Notes: generated by a model from the letters alone, not told the origin. A stretch of DNA of 64,000 nucleotides from an uncultured bacterium (GCA_947073545.1 CAMTMP010000014.1:1-64000); one strand, 5' to 3'; numbered from the stretch's first letter, positions 18,895-27,531 are shown. Translations and numbers: made by a program.

Positions 18895-19543
18895 ATGCGG
18901 GCTCTCCGGGCACTTCCTCTATTTTTTCGCGCAGTCTTCTGATATGTACGTCCACTGTCCGCACATCTCCGGGGTAGTCGCTTCCCCACACCAGCTTGAG
19001 AAGCTCCTCCCTGCCGTAAACCTTTCCGGCATTCCGCATCAAAAGCTCCAACACCTCAAACTCCTTGGCTGTCAGGTTGATCTCCCGATCCCTGATATAC
19101 ACTCTCCTGCCCTCGCAGTCGAGACGCATATCGCCCCGCTCCACGGTCTTTGCCGACTCTTTTTTTTCCGGCGTCTGTCTGTTCGTCCTGCGCATAATGG
19201 CCTTGATTCTGGCCTTTACCTCCAAAATGTTAAAGGGCTTCGTGATATAGTCGTCCGCGCCGTAGTCAAGCCCGAGAATCTTATCCATATCGTCACCCTT
19301 TGCCGTCAGCATGACAATCGGCACATTGGAAAAGCCGCGGATCTGCTGACACACCTCAAATCCTGTCATTTTCGGCAGCATCACATCCAAAAGGACCATA
19401 TCGTACGCATTTTCCTCCGCCAATTTCAGGGCTTCTTCCCCGTCGTAGGCGCAGTCCACTTCCATGCCGTCCTGCTCCAGACTGAACCGAATCCCCTTCA
19501 CAATCAACTTTTCATCATCCACTACCAAAACTCTCTGTGCCAT
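18854..19543 (-). CDS. Response regulator, OmpR/PhoB family (WalR-like)
   Basis: A 229-residue two-domain regulator. The receiver has VVDDE at the N-terminus, the phospho-acceptor Asp in LLDVMLPKMTG (near residue 53) and Lys in LTAKGDD. The winged-helix DNA-binding domain is at about 130-228 (NLTAKEFEVLELLMRNAGKVYGREELL, VDVHIRRLREKIE, RTKWGVGYYFA). Its partner kinase overlaps downstream. In Firmicutes this type controls cell-wall metabolism; the position between comEA and comEC is notable. Confidence 0.93.
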   Translation of the reverse strand: MAQRVLVVDDEKLIVKGIRFSLEQDGMEVDCAYDGEEALKLAEENAYDMVLLDVMLPKMTGFEVCQQIRGFSNVPIVMLTAKGDDMDKILGLDYGADDYITKPFNILEVKARIKAIMRRTNRQTPEKKESAKTVERGDMRLDCEGRRVYIRDREINLTAKEFEVLELLMRNAGKVYGREELLKLVWGSDYPGDVRTVDVHIRRLREKIEEVPGEPAYVRTKWGVGYYFA

Positions 19544-19597
19544 ACTCCCTGCCTCTGCCTGTTATTTAAGGTAAACGCCTGTTTTGACTGCGTTTCT

Positions 19598-20473
19598 CTA
19601 GTTTACACGGATGCTGTCCTTTATTTTCTCATACATGCCTTCTTTGATGCCGTTCACTCTCATGATGTCCTCCGGCCTCTCAAAAGCGCCGTTGGATTCT
19701 CTATAGGCCGCGATAGCCGCCGCCCGCGTGGCGCCTACGCCGGGAATCTCGCAAAGCTCAGTTTCCGACGCGGTGTTTATGTTGACCCGTCTGTCTGAGA
19801 CGCCGTCGGCCCCGCTTGGTCCGCCGGAAGCTGTGCCGCCCACAATGCCAAGCGGCTTCTCCGCGCCCTCCTGTGCAGCACCGCCCACAATGCCCTTCCC
19901 TTTCTCCACACTGTCCTGCAAAGCACCGTCCTTCTCCGATGTGCCGTCCTGCGCCTTTCCCGCCGCAGCCGCCTCCTCCTTTGTGGGAATCACCAGCTTC
20001 ACACCGTCAGCCAATGCTTGTGCCTGATTTACATAATTTTGCTCAGCGCATTCGGTAAAGCCGCCTGCCGCCTGCACTGCCTCATAGACACGGCACCCCG
20101 ACTCCAGCTCATAAACACCGGGATTGGCAACCGCGCCGCAGACATGGACGTAGATCACGCCGGGATTCGCTGTTATGACATCCGTCTGCATGGATGCTTC
20201 GCCAGAGACCGCCCGCGCCCCCTGACTCTCACCGTCCTGCACATGCCCTCTCTCTTTAGCCGTGTCGCACAAGACTTCTGACTCAGGAGCCGCCTGCTCT
20301 CCGAAGTCTTCCGAAAAAACATCCCGTTCTTCCGACCTCTCTGCCGCATTCTCTCCGTTCAAAAGAAGAAGTTCCTCCTTCTTCGTGCAGCCGCATAACA
20401 GCATAAGCAGTGCGAATATGAGTCCCGCCTGCCATGCCCTGTCCGACAATTTTTTCTCTTTTTTCTTCTGCAT
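19598..20473 (-). CDS. comEA: ComEA-like DNA receptor (SLBB plus helix-hairpin-helix), predicted lipoprotein
   Basis: A 291-residue protein. An N-terminal hydrophobic segment ends in a lipobox-like LLCGC, then comes a low-complexity linker. A SLBB domain starts at VIYVHVCGAVANPGVYEL, followed by a second Gly/Ala-rich linker and a C-terminal (HhH)2 DNA-binding domain (VNINTASETELCEIPGVG, FERPEDIMRVNGIKEG). ComEA binds incoming double-stranded DNA outside the membrane and passes it to the uptake machinery. Start at 20473 with AGGAAGGGAG upstream; a longer frame to 20560 covers the promoter. Bacillus ComEA is anchored by a membrane helix, so a lipidated form would be a variation. Confidence 0.88.
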   Translation of the reverse strand: MQKKKEKKLSDRAWQAGLIFALLMLLCGCTKKEELLLLNGENAAERSEERDVFSEDFGEQAAPESEVLCDTAKERGHVQDGESQGARAVSGEASMQTDVITANPGVIYVHVCGAVANPGVYELESGCRVYEAVQAAGGFTECAEQNYVNQAQALADGVKLVIPTKEEAAAAGKAQDGTSEKDGALQDSVEKGKGIVGGAAQEGAEKPLGIVGGTASGGPSGADGVSDRRVNINTASETELCEIPGVGATRAAAIAAYRESNGAFERPEDIMRVNGIKEGMYEKIKDSIRVN

Positions 20474-20530
20474 AGTCTCCCTTCCTGGCTCGTTGCCCTC
20501 CGGGAGGTTCCCGCTATGCGCTGTATTTTT

Positions 20531-20559
20531 ATTGTAAGATAAATCTCGAACTATGTCCA
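20531..20559 (-). promoter_or_regulatory. Sigma-A-like promoter for comEA
   Basis: On the minus strand TGGACA (20554-20559) and TACAAT (20531-20536) have 17-bp spacing. The -35 box overlaps the last codons of the upstream transporter gene. The leader to the comEA ATG at 20473 is about 50 nt. Confidence 0.55.
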
Positions 20560-20982
20560 CTTAAAAATGACGATTCCCGCAATCATCACGCCGGCCCCCA
20601 ACACTTTTTTCATTTCAAGAGGCTGTTTTTCCACCCCGAAAAGGCCGAGAACTTCGATGGCATAGGCGATGATCAGCTGGGAAACCACAATGAACATCAC
20701 TGACCGCGCAGGGCCGAGCAGCTCCATGCTCTTGATCACAGTGTATGTGATAAACGTGCCGATGGCGCCGCCAAGCAGCATATACTTCGGCTCCACCTTG
20801 AGAAGCTGTGCAAAGGAGGACCGGTCCGTCGCAAGCCAGACGGCCAGGCAGACCAACAACGCCGTAAACTGCACAAAAGCGTTTGCGACCCAGATTCCCG
20901 ACTGTTTGGTAACCTGCGTGTTAAAAACTCCCTGCACGCTCATCAGCGCGCCCGATAAAATGGCGATCCAAAATCCTAACAT
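20551..20982 (-). CDS. YdcZ-type (DUF606) DMT-family transporter
   Basis: A 143-residue integral membrane protein with five predicted helices, matching the short DUF606/YdcZ branch of the drug/metabolite transporter superfamily (GALMSVQGVFNTQVTKQSG, LLGGAIGTFITYTVI, LGAGVMIAGIVIFKW). Such half-size proteins probably work as dimers; the substrate is unknown. AGGAGGAGG precedes the ATG by 6 nt. A structured repeat (21015-21130) lies just upstream in its presumed leader. Confidence 0.85.
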   Translation of the reverse strand: MLGFWIAILSGALMSVQGVFNTQVTKQSGIWVANAFVQFTALLVCLAVWLATDRSSFAQLLKVEPKYMLLGGAIGTFITYTVIKSMELLGPARSVMFIVVSQLIIAYAIEVLGLFGVEKQPLEMKKVLGAGVMIAGIVIFKWT

Positions 20983-21014
20983 AATTACCTCCTCCTGTTA
21001 TACCTTGCAAATAG

Positions 21015-21130
21015 GCACAGGCAGGCTCGAAATGCTTCGCATTCCTCGCTCGCGCTGCTCGTCAGAAAGCGTCACAGCCAGACTTGCATACATGCAGTCT
21101 GTCTTTGACACTTTCTGGCTCTGCCTGTGC
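21015..21130 (-). repeat. Structured repeat element enclosed by a 10-bp stem
   Basis: GCACAGGCAG (21015-21024) pairs with CTGCCTGTGC (21121-21130). Inside are a short hairpin with an AATGC/GCATT stem (about 21028-21046) and a compound hairpin (CAGAAAG 21063-21069 with CTTTCTG 21111-21117, and CAGAC 21079-21083 with GTCTG 21097-21101). On the minus strand its core GCGAGCGAGGAA...TTTCGAGCCTGC recurs at about 53467-53500 with a different but still paired stem. It lies between the terminator of the upstream gene and the YdcZ-type gene, so it could be a structured 5' leader or a MITE-like insertion. Confidence 0.65.
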
Positions 21131-21134
21131 GCGA

Positions 21135-21168
21135 AAAATAAAACAAGACGGGTTTCCCTGTCTTGTCT
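21135..21168 (-). terminator. Intrinsic terminator of the solute-binding protein gene
   Basis: On the minus strand ACAAGACAGGG-aaa-CCCGTCTTGT forms a nearly perfect stem followed by TTTATTTTT. It ends transcription about 60 bp after the stop at 21230. Confidence 0.85.
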
Positions 21169-21229
21169 TAGGTTGACCATATCAGTCGGTAATTATTCTT
21201 ATCTGTAGCATGACCGAAGGAATCTGCTT

Positions 21230-22744
21230 CTATTCCTGCTCCTGTGTTTCCCCGTCTTCCTCTGTCTCCTCCACCGGAAGCGGCACGTCGATATATTCCT
21301 CCGTGTAGGCTTCGCCCATCACCTGTCCCATAATCTGTTCGGACAGCGACCGCAGTTCGTCGTTGGCATCCGCTCCCTCCCAGATTCTTGCAAACGCAAT
21401 CTCAAGCTGTACCCAGAAATTGCTCGTCTCTATCATTTTCGGCATGGGAACCGACCTTTCGTATTCCTCCAGAAAGGCCGCCGCATTGGGATCGTCGTAG
21501 GTTCCCCCGTCGCAGTACACAGGCAGTTTGCCCGTTCTGACATAAAGCTCCTGCGTGTTGTACTGTGTCAGATACACCGCAAAATCGTTCGCCATCTCTT
21601 TTTTCGTGGAATAGCCGTTGACCCCGACGCACTGTGTCACGGACAGGGACGCGGAATCCAGCTCACCGCTTACATCCGGCACTCTGGTCACGCCGTACTC
21701 ATAGGAAAATATTCCTTCCCCGCGGGCTTTCTCAAGTTTTGACAGGGCGTCCGTCGTGGCCACCGTGTAGACGATCTTTCCGTCCAAAAAATCCTGCAAA
21801 ACGCCGTCGTAGCTGATCTCCTTCGTATCTATGGAGAAAAACTGGTTCAAATTCTGGTACACCCTAAGCGCCTTAATGGCGTTTTCATTGTAGATGCCGA
21901 TGGAATCCGCATTGTCGCCGTTTTTGCCGCCAACGTCAATATAGTTCCCCACAATAAAATAATTATAAAAAATATCCGACACATCCCATTTAAAGACAGC
22001 CTCCACCTGTTCCGGTGCGTCGTAAACGTCCGCAAAGGATAAAATCTGATCTATCGTCTCGGGAATGGCCTCCGCCATCTTGGCTGAAATCTCCTCCCGG
22101 GATACTTCCTGCTCCTCCTGCGTCTCCTGAATCTCTTCCTCCACGTCGCCGCTGTCCGCCTGCTCCTGCGCGTCCTGAGCTGCCGCCTGATCCCGCTCGG
22201 CTGTGATCTGTGCTTTTGCCCACTCTTCCAGATACGTTCTGTTGTAGAGCAGACAGCTCGTCTCAAAGTAGAAAGGATAACCGATCTGCCTGTCATGGTA
22301 TGTCACCGCCCGAACTGCCGTTTCAGGCAGCAGTTCCCCCATGGTCTGCGCCCCCTCGGGCAGCTTAACCTCACAGGCAAGTCCCGCCAGATACGCCTTT
22401 TCCAGAGAATCGTTGCTGACTATATACAAGTCGGGCACTTCCTCCCCCTGTAAGGAAGCCTGATTGATCGTCTCCAGATACTCAAGGCCTTGGGTGTAGA
22501 CCGGAACTACGCGCACCTCGTCCTGATATTCGCTGTAGGCCACCGCCACACCGTTTAAATAATCGGTAAGGCCCTCGTCAGCATACCACAGATACAGGGT
22601 TTCCCTGTGTCTGAACAGGGAATCTTCCACTGTCTCTTCCTCCGCTTTCGGCAAAACCGTCAGCCCAAGCCTCCCCGCACCATAAAGACCGCCTGCGGTC
22701 AGTGCAATCACGAGGATCATAAGTAATCTTCTCTTAAATGCCAA
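21230..22744 (-). CDS. Orphan extracellular solute-binding protein, membrane-anchored
   Basis: A 504-residue family-1-like binding protein starting at TTG (22744, AAAGGAG 9-10 nt upstream). A single N-terminal membrane helix (LLMILVIALTAGGLYGAG) lacks a lipobox, so it is probably an uncleaved anchor. The binding fold is recognisable (YLWYADEGLTDYLNGVAVAY, PDLYIVSNDSLEKAYLAGL, YPFYFETSCLLYNRTYLEEW). A highly acidic Gln/Glu-rich insertion spans about residues 185-215. No permease or ATPase genes are adjacent; the argJBD genes lie upstream. The ligand is unknown, and it might serve another transporter or act as a sensor. Confidence 0.82.
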   Translation of the reverse strand: MAFKRRLLMILVIALTAGGLYGAGRLGLTVLPKAEEETVEDSLFRHRETLYLWYADEGLTDYLNGVAVAYSEYQDEVRVVPVYTQGLEYLETINQASLQGEEVPDLYIVSNDSLEKAYLAGLACEVKLPEGAQTMGELLPETAVRAVTYHDRQIGYPFYFETSCLLYNRTYLEEWAKAQITAERDQAAAQDAQEQADSGDVEEEIQETQEEQEVSREEISAKMAEAIPETIDQILSFADVYDAPEQVEAVFKWDVSDIFYNYFIVGNYIDVGGKNGDNADSIGIYNENAIKALRVYQNLNQFFSIDTKEISYDGVLQDFLDGKIVYTVATTDALSKLEKARGEGIFSYEYGVTRVPDVSGELDSASLSVTQCVGVNGYSTKKEMANDFAVYLTQYNTQELYVRTGKLPVYCDGGTYDDPNAAAFLEEYERSVPMPKMIETSNFWVQLEIAFARIWEGADANDELRSLSEQIMGQVMGEAYTEEYIDVPLPVEETEEDGETQEQE

Positions 22745-22812
22745 TTCCGTTCTCCTTTTATACCAAATACCGAATCACCGCTCAAAATGCCCTATTTTCA
22801 GCATTCTCCCGC

Positions 22813-24018
22813 TCACGCATCACACGTCTGTAAGCTCTTTTTCAAAATAGATATCATTTCGTCCACATGCTCCTCCGTGATGACAAGCGGCGGCACAAAG
22901 CGAATGATGCTCGTCCCGGCATTGATCAGCACAAGTCCTCTCTCCATTGCCTCCGTGATGATACCGCCCACGGGCCTGTCAAGCACAAGCCCCTGCATCA
23001 GCCCGGCGCCGCGCCGCGCCTCCACGCATGAAAACTCTGCGGCAAGCTCGTCAAGCCGTTTCTCCAGATAGGCGCCGACCCTGTTTACATTGGCGAGCAC
23101 ATCCTGCTCTTGAAACAGGTCAATCACCTTGCTGACCGCCGCGCAGGCCAAAGGATTGCCGCCGTAGGTGGTGCCGTGGTCACCGGCCGCAAGGGAGTTC
23201 GCGCCCACCTTCTCCGTCATCAGAAAGGCCCCCACAGGCACGCCGCAGCCAAGCGCCTTGGCCGTCGTCATCACATCCGGCTTAACGCCATAGCGCTGCC
23301 ATGCAAACATCGTTCCGGTCCGCCCCATGCCGCACTGGATCTCATCCAATATCATCAGGATATCCCTCTCGTCGCAAAGCACCCTGACTTTTCGCATAAA
23401 TTCCTCCGTGGCGGGGTAGATGCCTCCCTCCCCCTGCACGGTCTCAAAAAGAATCGCACAGGTTTTGTCCGTCACCTGCGCCATCACACTGTCAAAATCA
23501 TTCATATCCGCGAAACGAATGTTGCCGATCATCGGCTCGAACGCCTCCCTGTAGTGGGGATTCCCTGTCACCGACAGCGCGCCCATGGTGCGCCCGTGGA
23601 AGGAGTGGTTCATGGCAATGATCTCGTGATCCGTTTTACCGTCCTTCAGATACGCGTATTTGCGCGCCGTCTTGATCGCGCCCTCGACAGCCTCCGCGCC
23701 GCTGTTCGTAAAAAAGACGCGGTCCATGCCGGATATCTCCTTGAGCTTTTTCGCCGCCTCGATGGCCGGCATATTATAATAGTAGTTCGAGGTATGGATA
23801 ATTTTGTCGATCTGCTCTTTCAGCGCACCATTGTACGCCTCATTGTGGTAACCCAGCGCAAACACCGCGATTCCCGAAACGAAATCCAGATATCTCTTTC
23901 CGTCCATATCGTAGAGGTGCACGCCATCCCCCCTGTCGAACACCACCTGATAGCGGTTGTATGTGTGAAGCAGGGCTTGCTCCGCCTCGTCTATATATTT
24001 CTGCATTTCCGTGCTCAT
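22813..24018 (-). CDS. argD: Acetylornithine aminotransferase
   Basis: This 401-residue PLP-dependent class III aminotransferase converts N-acetylglutamate semialdehyde to N-acetylornithine in arginine synthesis. It has the FVSGIAVFALGYHN entry segment, FFTNSGAEAVEGAIKTAR, MILDEIQCGMGRTG and the PLP lysine in TTAKALGCGVP, and the C-terminal IIRFVPPLVIT. It is the last gene of argJ-argB-argD. Length and motifs are normal. Confidence 0.94.
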   Translation of the reverse strand: MSTEMQKYIDEAEQALLHTYNRYQVVFDRGDGVHLYDMDGKRYLDFVSGIAVFALGYHNEAYNGALKEQIDKIIHTSNYYYNMPAIEAAKKLKEISGMDRVFFTNSGAEAVEGAIKTARKYAYLKDGKTDHEIIAMNHSFHGRTMGALSVTGNPHYREAFEPMIGNIRFADMNDFDSVMAQVTDKTCAILFETVQGEGGIYPATEEFMRKVRVLCDERDILMILDEIQCGMGRTGTMFAWQRYGVKPDVMTTAKALGCGVPVGAFLMTEKVGANSLAAGDHGTTYGGNPLACAAVSKVIDLFQEQDVLANVNRVGAYLEKRLDELAAEFSCVEARRGAGLMQGLVLDRPVGGIITEAMERGLVLINAGTSIIRFVPPLVITEEHVDEMISILKKSLQTCDA

Positions 24019-24098
24019 TCTGTTCTGCCTTCTTTCCGCTTCCCTCTATTTCCGCAAGGGCCAGCCATTTATCATTCCATATACCGCGATCTGCCCGC

Positions 24099-24998
24099 TC
24101 AGCCGATCATCGTCTCTTTATCCCGGTCCGCAATAATCGCCGTGCCGATACCGTGGTCGGTAAAGATCTCAAGCAGCAGACAGTGGGCAATCCGGCCGTC
24201 CAGAATATGCACCCGGTTGACACCCTCCCTGATGGCGTCCGTGCAGTTTCCGAGCTTCGGCAGCATACCGCCGCCGATGCAGCCGCTCCCGATCAGTTCC
24301 TCCGCCTGTGCCGCCGTCAGTCTCGAAATAAAGCTGGACTTATCGTTGATATCCCGGTAAAGACCCTCTATGTCTGTGAGGAACACCAGCTTGTCCGCTC
24401 CCACCGCCTTAGCAATGGCACATGCCGCGTCGTCCGCATTGATATTGTAAGTCATAAACTGCTCGTCCAAACCGATGGGTGCCACGATGGGCAGGAAATC
24501 CTTCTCTAAAAGATCGTAAAGTACCTTCGGCTCCACGCCGCAGATCTCGCCCACGAAACCGATGTCCTCGCCGTCCGCATATCTCTTCTTACACTGCAAA
24601 AGCCCCGCGTCCTTGCCGCTGATGCCGACCGCCTTGACGCCCAGCTCCTCCACCATCCTGACAAGATTTTTGTTGACTTTGTTCAGAACCATTTCAGCGA
24701 TCTCCATGGTTTCCTCATCCGTCACGCGCAGTCCGTTCACGAACTTCGCCTCCTTGCCGACCTTGCCCACCCAACGGCTGATCTCCTTGCCGCCGCCGTG
24801 AACGATAATCGGCTTAAACCCAACCAGTTTTAAGAGCGTCACGTCCTTGATGACGTTTTTTTGCAGCTCCTCATTGCTCATGGCGCTGCCGCCGTACTTG
24901 ACCACGATGATTTTCCTGTTGAATTTCTGGATATAGGGAAGAGCCTCGATCAAGACCTCTGCTTTGCCCAGAATTTTGTCCATTTCCTGCTGTTCCAT
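24099..24998 (-). CDS. argB: Acetylglutamate kinase
   Basis: A 299-residue amino-acid-kinase-fold enzyme that phosphorylates N-acetylglutamate. Motifs are [48 protein letters not shown] and GGGMLPKL. The length and the N-terminal helix ([21 protein letters not shown]) fit the arginine-inhibited hexameric type, so feedback control by arginine is likely. AGAGG precedes the ATG by 11 nt. Confidence 0.95.
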   Translation of the reverse strand: MEQQEMDKILGKAEVLIEALPYIQKFNRKIIVVKYGGSAMSNEELQKNVIKDVTLLKLVGFKPIIVHGGGKEISRWVGKVGKEAKFVNGLRVTDEETMEIAEMVLNKVNKNLVRMVEELGVKAVGISGKDAGLLQCKKRYADGEDIGFVGEICGVEPKVLYDLLEKDFLPIVAPIGLDEQFMTYNINADDAACAIAKAVGADKLVFLTDIEGLYRDINDKSSFISRLTAAQAEELIGSGCIGGGMLPKLGNCTDAIREGVNRVHILDGRIAHCLLLEIFTDHGIGTAIIADRDKETMIG

Positions 24999-25134
24999 AT
25001 TGTATTGTGCCTCTTTTCTTTAATTGGTAAAAGTCCGCTCGGAAGGGATGCATATTCTTAAGGAGCCTCTCCGAGGTACTGTATTGAATTGACTTAAATC
25101 ATGTCAATATCGGCTTTCGCCCGCGCTTTTGCGG

Positions 25135-26358
25135 TCAGCTGCGGTAATCCGCATTAATATTAACATATTCATGCGTCAGGTCGCAGCCCCATGCCGCAGC
25201 TTCGGCATCCCCCCTATGCATATCCACAATCACGCTGACTTCCGGAGCGGAAAGGAGTTTTGTCGCCTCCTCCTCGTCATAGTCGGTCAGCATACCGTTT
25301 TTGCAAATCTGCATACGGTGTCCTTCAGCCTCGCAGTAAAGGTCGACCTGCTCCGGGTCAAAATCCACGCCTGCGTAACCGAGAGCGCACATGATACGCC
25401 CCACGTTGGCGTCATGGCCGTAGATCATCGCCTTGGTCAAACTGGAGCAGACCACGGACTTACACAAAGTACGGGCCTCCTCCTTCGTGGCCGCATGAAT
25501 CACCTTCGTCTCAAACAGAGCCGTCGCACCCTCGCCGTCCCCGGCCATCTTCTTTGCCAGCGTCTCATCTATATAATGAAGGGCTTCCTTAAATTTATCG
25601 TAATCCTCATTTTTCTCCGTGATCTCGACATTTTCCGCCAGTCCGTTCGCCATCACAATCAGCGTATCGTTGGTGGAGGTATCGCCGTCCACGGAAACCA
25701 TATTGAAGGTGTCCTTCACGTCCTCGCTAAGCGCTTCCTGCAAAAGCTCTTTCGAGATCGCGGCATCCGTCGTGATAAAGCCGAGCATGGTGCTCATATT
25801 CGGATGAATCATGCCGGAGCCTTTGCACATGCCGCCCACGGTCACGGTCTTTCCCCCAATCTCGATCTGCACCGCCGCCTGCTTCGGCTTCGTGTCCGTG
25901 GTCATAATGGCCTCCACGGCTGCAAGCCCCGCTTCCGGCGTATGCGCCTTTGTCCGCACGAGCCTATCCACACCCGCCGCAATCTTTTCCACGGGAATCT
26001 GCCACCCGATCACACCGGTAGACGCCACGAGAACAGCGTCTGACGAAACGCCCAGCGCCTCAGCCGCTTTCTGCGCCGTCTGTTTACAGCACTCATATCC
26101 CTGCTTGCCTGTACACGCGTTGGCTATTCCCGCGTTGACCACAACCGCCTGCGCATAAGGGGCATGGGCCACAATCTCCTTATCCCACAAAACGGGCGCA
26201 GCCTTCACCACATTTCCTGTAAAAACCCCGGCCACCCGGCAGGGCTCCTGACTGTAAATCAGGGCCATATCCTTTCTGTTCTGATATTTGATCGCCGCTT
26301 CCACCCCGGCCGCCTCAAATCCCGCCGCCGCAGTCACACCGCCTTCTATTATTTTCAT
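25135..26358 (-). CDS. argJ: Bifunctional glutamate N-acetyltransferase / ornithine acetyltransferase
   Basis: A 407-residue ArgJ that recycles the acetyl group from acetylornithine to glutamate. It is made as a precursor that cleaves itself before the catalytic Thr in HPNMSTMLGF (preceded by CKGSGMIH). Most members have NMAT, so the Ser before Thr is a minor variant. VASTGVIGWQIPVEK and the C-terminal VDMHRGDAEAAAWGCDLTHEYV are typical. The start at 26358 follows GGAAAGAGG by 11 nt and gives the standard MKIIEGGVTAAAGF. Three tandem hairpin repeats lie just upstream. argC is not adjacent. Confidence 0.94.
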   Translation of the reverse strand: MKIIEGGVTAAAGFEAAGVEAAIKYQNRKDMALIYSQEPCRVAGVFTGNVVKAAPVLWDKEIVAHAPYAQAVVVNAGIANACTGKQGYECCKQTAQKAAEALGVSSDAVLVASTGVIGWQIPVEKIAAGVDRLVRTKAHTPEAGLAAVEAIMTTDTKPKQAAVQIEIGGKTVTVGGMCKGSGMIHPNMSTMLGFITTDAAISKELLQEALSEDVKDTFNMVSVDGDTSTNDTLIVMANGLAENVEITEKNEDYDKFKEALHYIDETLAKKMAGDGEGATALFETKVIHAATKEEARTLCKSVVCSSLTKAMIYGHDANVGRIMCALGYAGVDFDPEQVDLYCEAEGHRMQICKNGMLTDYDEEEATKLLSAPEVSVIVDMHRGDAEAAAWGCDLTHEYVNINADYRS

Positions 26359-26394
26359 CGCACACTCATCCTCTTTCCTAATAAATATACAAAA

Positions 26395-26545
26395 GCATAA
26401 ACCAGCGTAGAGAATGCTACCTTCTAGCATTTCACACTCTGCAAAAGCACAAATCAATGCGGAGAATGCTGCTTTTCAGCATTTCACACTCAGTAAACGC
26501 ATAAATCAACGCAGAGAATGCTGCTTTTCAGCATTCTCTTATGCG
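26395..26545. repeat. Three tandem 52-bp hairpin repeats upstream of argJ
   Basis: Units begin at 26395, 26447 and 26499 with GCATAAA/GCACAAA-type words and each contains a hairpin of the form GAATGCT-loop-AGCATT. The third unit runs into a longer hairpin at 26541-26607. The GCATAAAT word also appears in the palindromes upstream of argG, so ArgR-type binding is possible. Spacing is constant with no variable spacers, which excludes CRISPR. Confidence 0.8.
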
Positions 26546-26607
26546 AGACTTAGTAATTCTTGGCGTCCCGTCCAATGGCGGGACGTCTTTAGAATTACTT
26601 CTCGCAT
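26541..26607. repeat. Long bulged hairpin element
   Basis: Three nested arm pairs are exact: ATGCGAG (26541-26547) with CTCGCAT (26601-26607), AGTAATTCT (26552-26560) with AGAATTACT (26591-26599), and CGTCCCG (26564-26570) with CGGGACG (26579-26585). The whole 67 bp folds as one stem with small bulges. A similar composite, with a leading GAGAATGC hairpin and AGAACTTCT/AGAAGTTCT arms, lies at 54789-54903. Confidence 0.8.
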
Positions 26608-26645
26608 TAATATACAATAAACCAACAGGTATTGCAACCTCGCCC

Positions 26646-27431
26646 CTACGCAAGCGTCTCCCCGATCACCTTTTCAAGCTCAGACACCATAATCTCCACC
26701 ACCGATGCCGCCGCCGGATCTTTAAACATGCTGTTAAGCAGAAGCCTGATATTCAGCTCAAATCTGGCAGGCAGAATGCCGCACTCCTCCATGCAGATCT
26801 GCATCAGACGCTTTTCTCCAGGATGCAGTTTTTCATTCAGGGCAAAAAGAATATCGAAATAGGAAGCAAAAAAGCGGTTCACACTCTGGTTGATATGCAC
26901 CATGTCGCCCCGCTTCATTGCCCTTTCAATCTGTACCATAAAGGAGGGAATGCCATACTTGATACGGTTCATATGGCTGCTGATGATATTATTTTTCAAT
27001 TCCTGCGGATAAGGCACCTGATATTTTTCCTTGGCCGCTCCCAGAAAGCCGCCTTTGTCGTATGCGATCCTGCCTGTCAAAAGACTGTGCCACATGCCCG
27101 TAGTACAGCTTTCCAACACCTCGCAGTGTACCACCACCCGGTCAATGCACGAAAGAAACGCATGCAGATTCCGGTATACGATATGCAGCTCGGTGCCGTC
27201 CTCCATGATACAAATGTCCTCATGCTCCCTGTCATGGTTGTCAAGCGTTATACTGTCACAGTATTTCTCCAGCACGGCACGTCTTGACTCTGCCGGAACC
27301 GGCTCCATGCTGTAAACATACACGTCATAGTCCGAAAATTCGTCGTTTCTCTTGACAGCGCGGGAACCGCCTATCGCCATGCCGTGAACCTGTGGAAATC
27401 TTGCGTACTCGTTGAAAATGTCCTGTACCAT
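26646..27431 (-). CDS. Nucleotidyltransferase-fold protein (DUF4037-like)
   Basis: A 261-residue protein with a minimal nucleotidyltransferase motif near the N-terminus: MAIGGSRAVKRNDEFSDYDVYVYS, carrying the GGS and DxD elements. The rest is helical (LLTGRIAYDKGGFLGAAKEKY, FASYFDILFALNEKLHPGEKR), resembling DUF4037 or aminoglycoside-adenylyltransferase-like proteins. It may transfer a nucleotide to a protein or small molecule; the substrate is unknown. AAGGAGTG precedes the ATG. Confidence 0.75.
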   Translation of the reverse strand: MVQDIFNEYARFPQVHGMAIGGSRAVKRNDEFSDYDVYVYSMEPVPAESRRAVLEKYCDSITLDNHDREHEDICIMEDGTELHIVYRNLHAFLSCIDRVVVHCEVLESCTTGMWHSLLTGRIAYDKGGFLGAAKEKYQVPYPQELKNNIISSHMNRIKYGIPSFMVQIERAMKRGDMVHINQSVNRFFASYFDILFALNEKLHPGEKRLMQICMEECGILPARFELNIRLLLNSMFKDPAAASVVEIMVSELEKVIGETLA

Positions 27432-27531
27432 CTCTCACTCCTTGGCTGTCTCCCCATCCTGTACCGCGCAAAACCGCTCCCTTCTGCACAGGCGATCTGT
27501 TTTTCCACTGCCTCATACAGGATTTTTCCTT

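Noticed and set aside
20983-21229. A known riboswitch in front of the YdcZ-type transporter (for example guanidine)
   Set aside because: The structure does not match any riboswitch layout that I can recognise, and its core recurs elsewhere, so a dispersed element is as likely.
23110-24360. Long plus-strand open frame opposite argD and argB
   Set aside because: It spans the boundary between two real genes in reverse, with composition typical of antisense shadow frames.
24999-25134. A regulatory RNA between argB and argJ
   Set aside because: A short inverted segment occurs around 25056-25075, but I found no convincing terminator or alternative fold.
26395-26545. CRISPR array
   Set aside because: The 52-bp units are whole tandem repeats with hairpins and no unique spacers; no cas genes are nearby.
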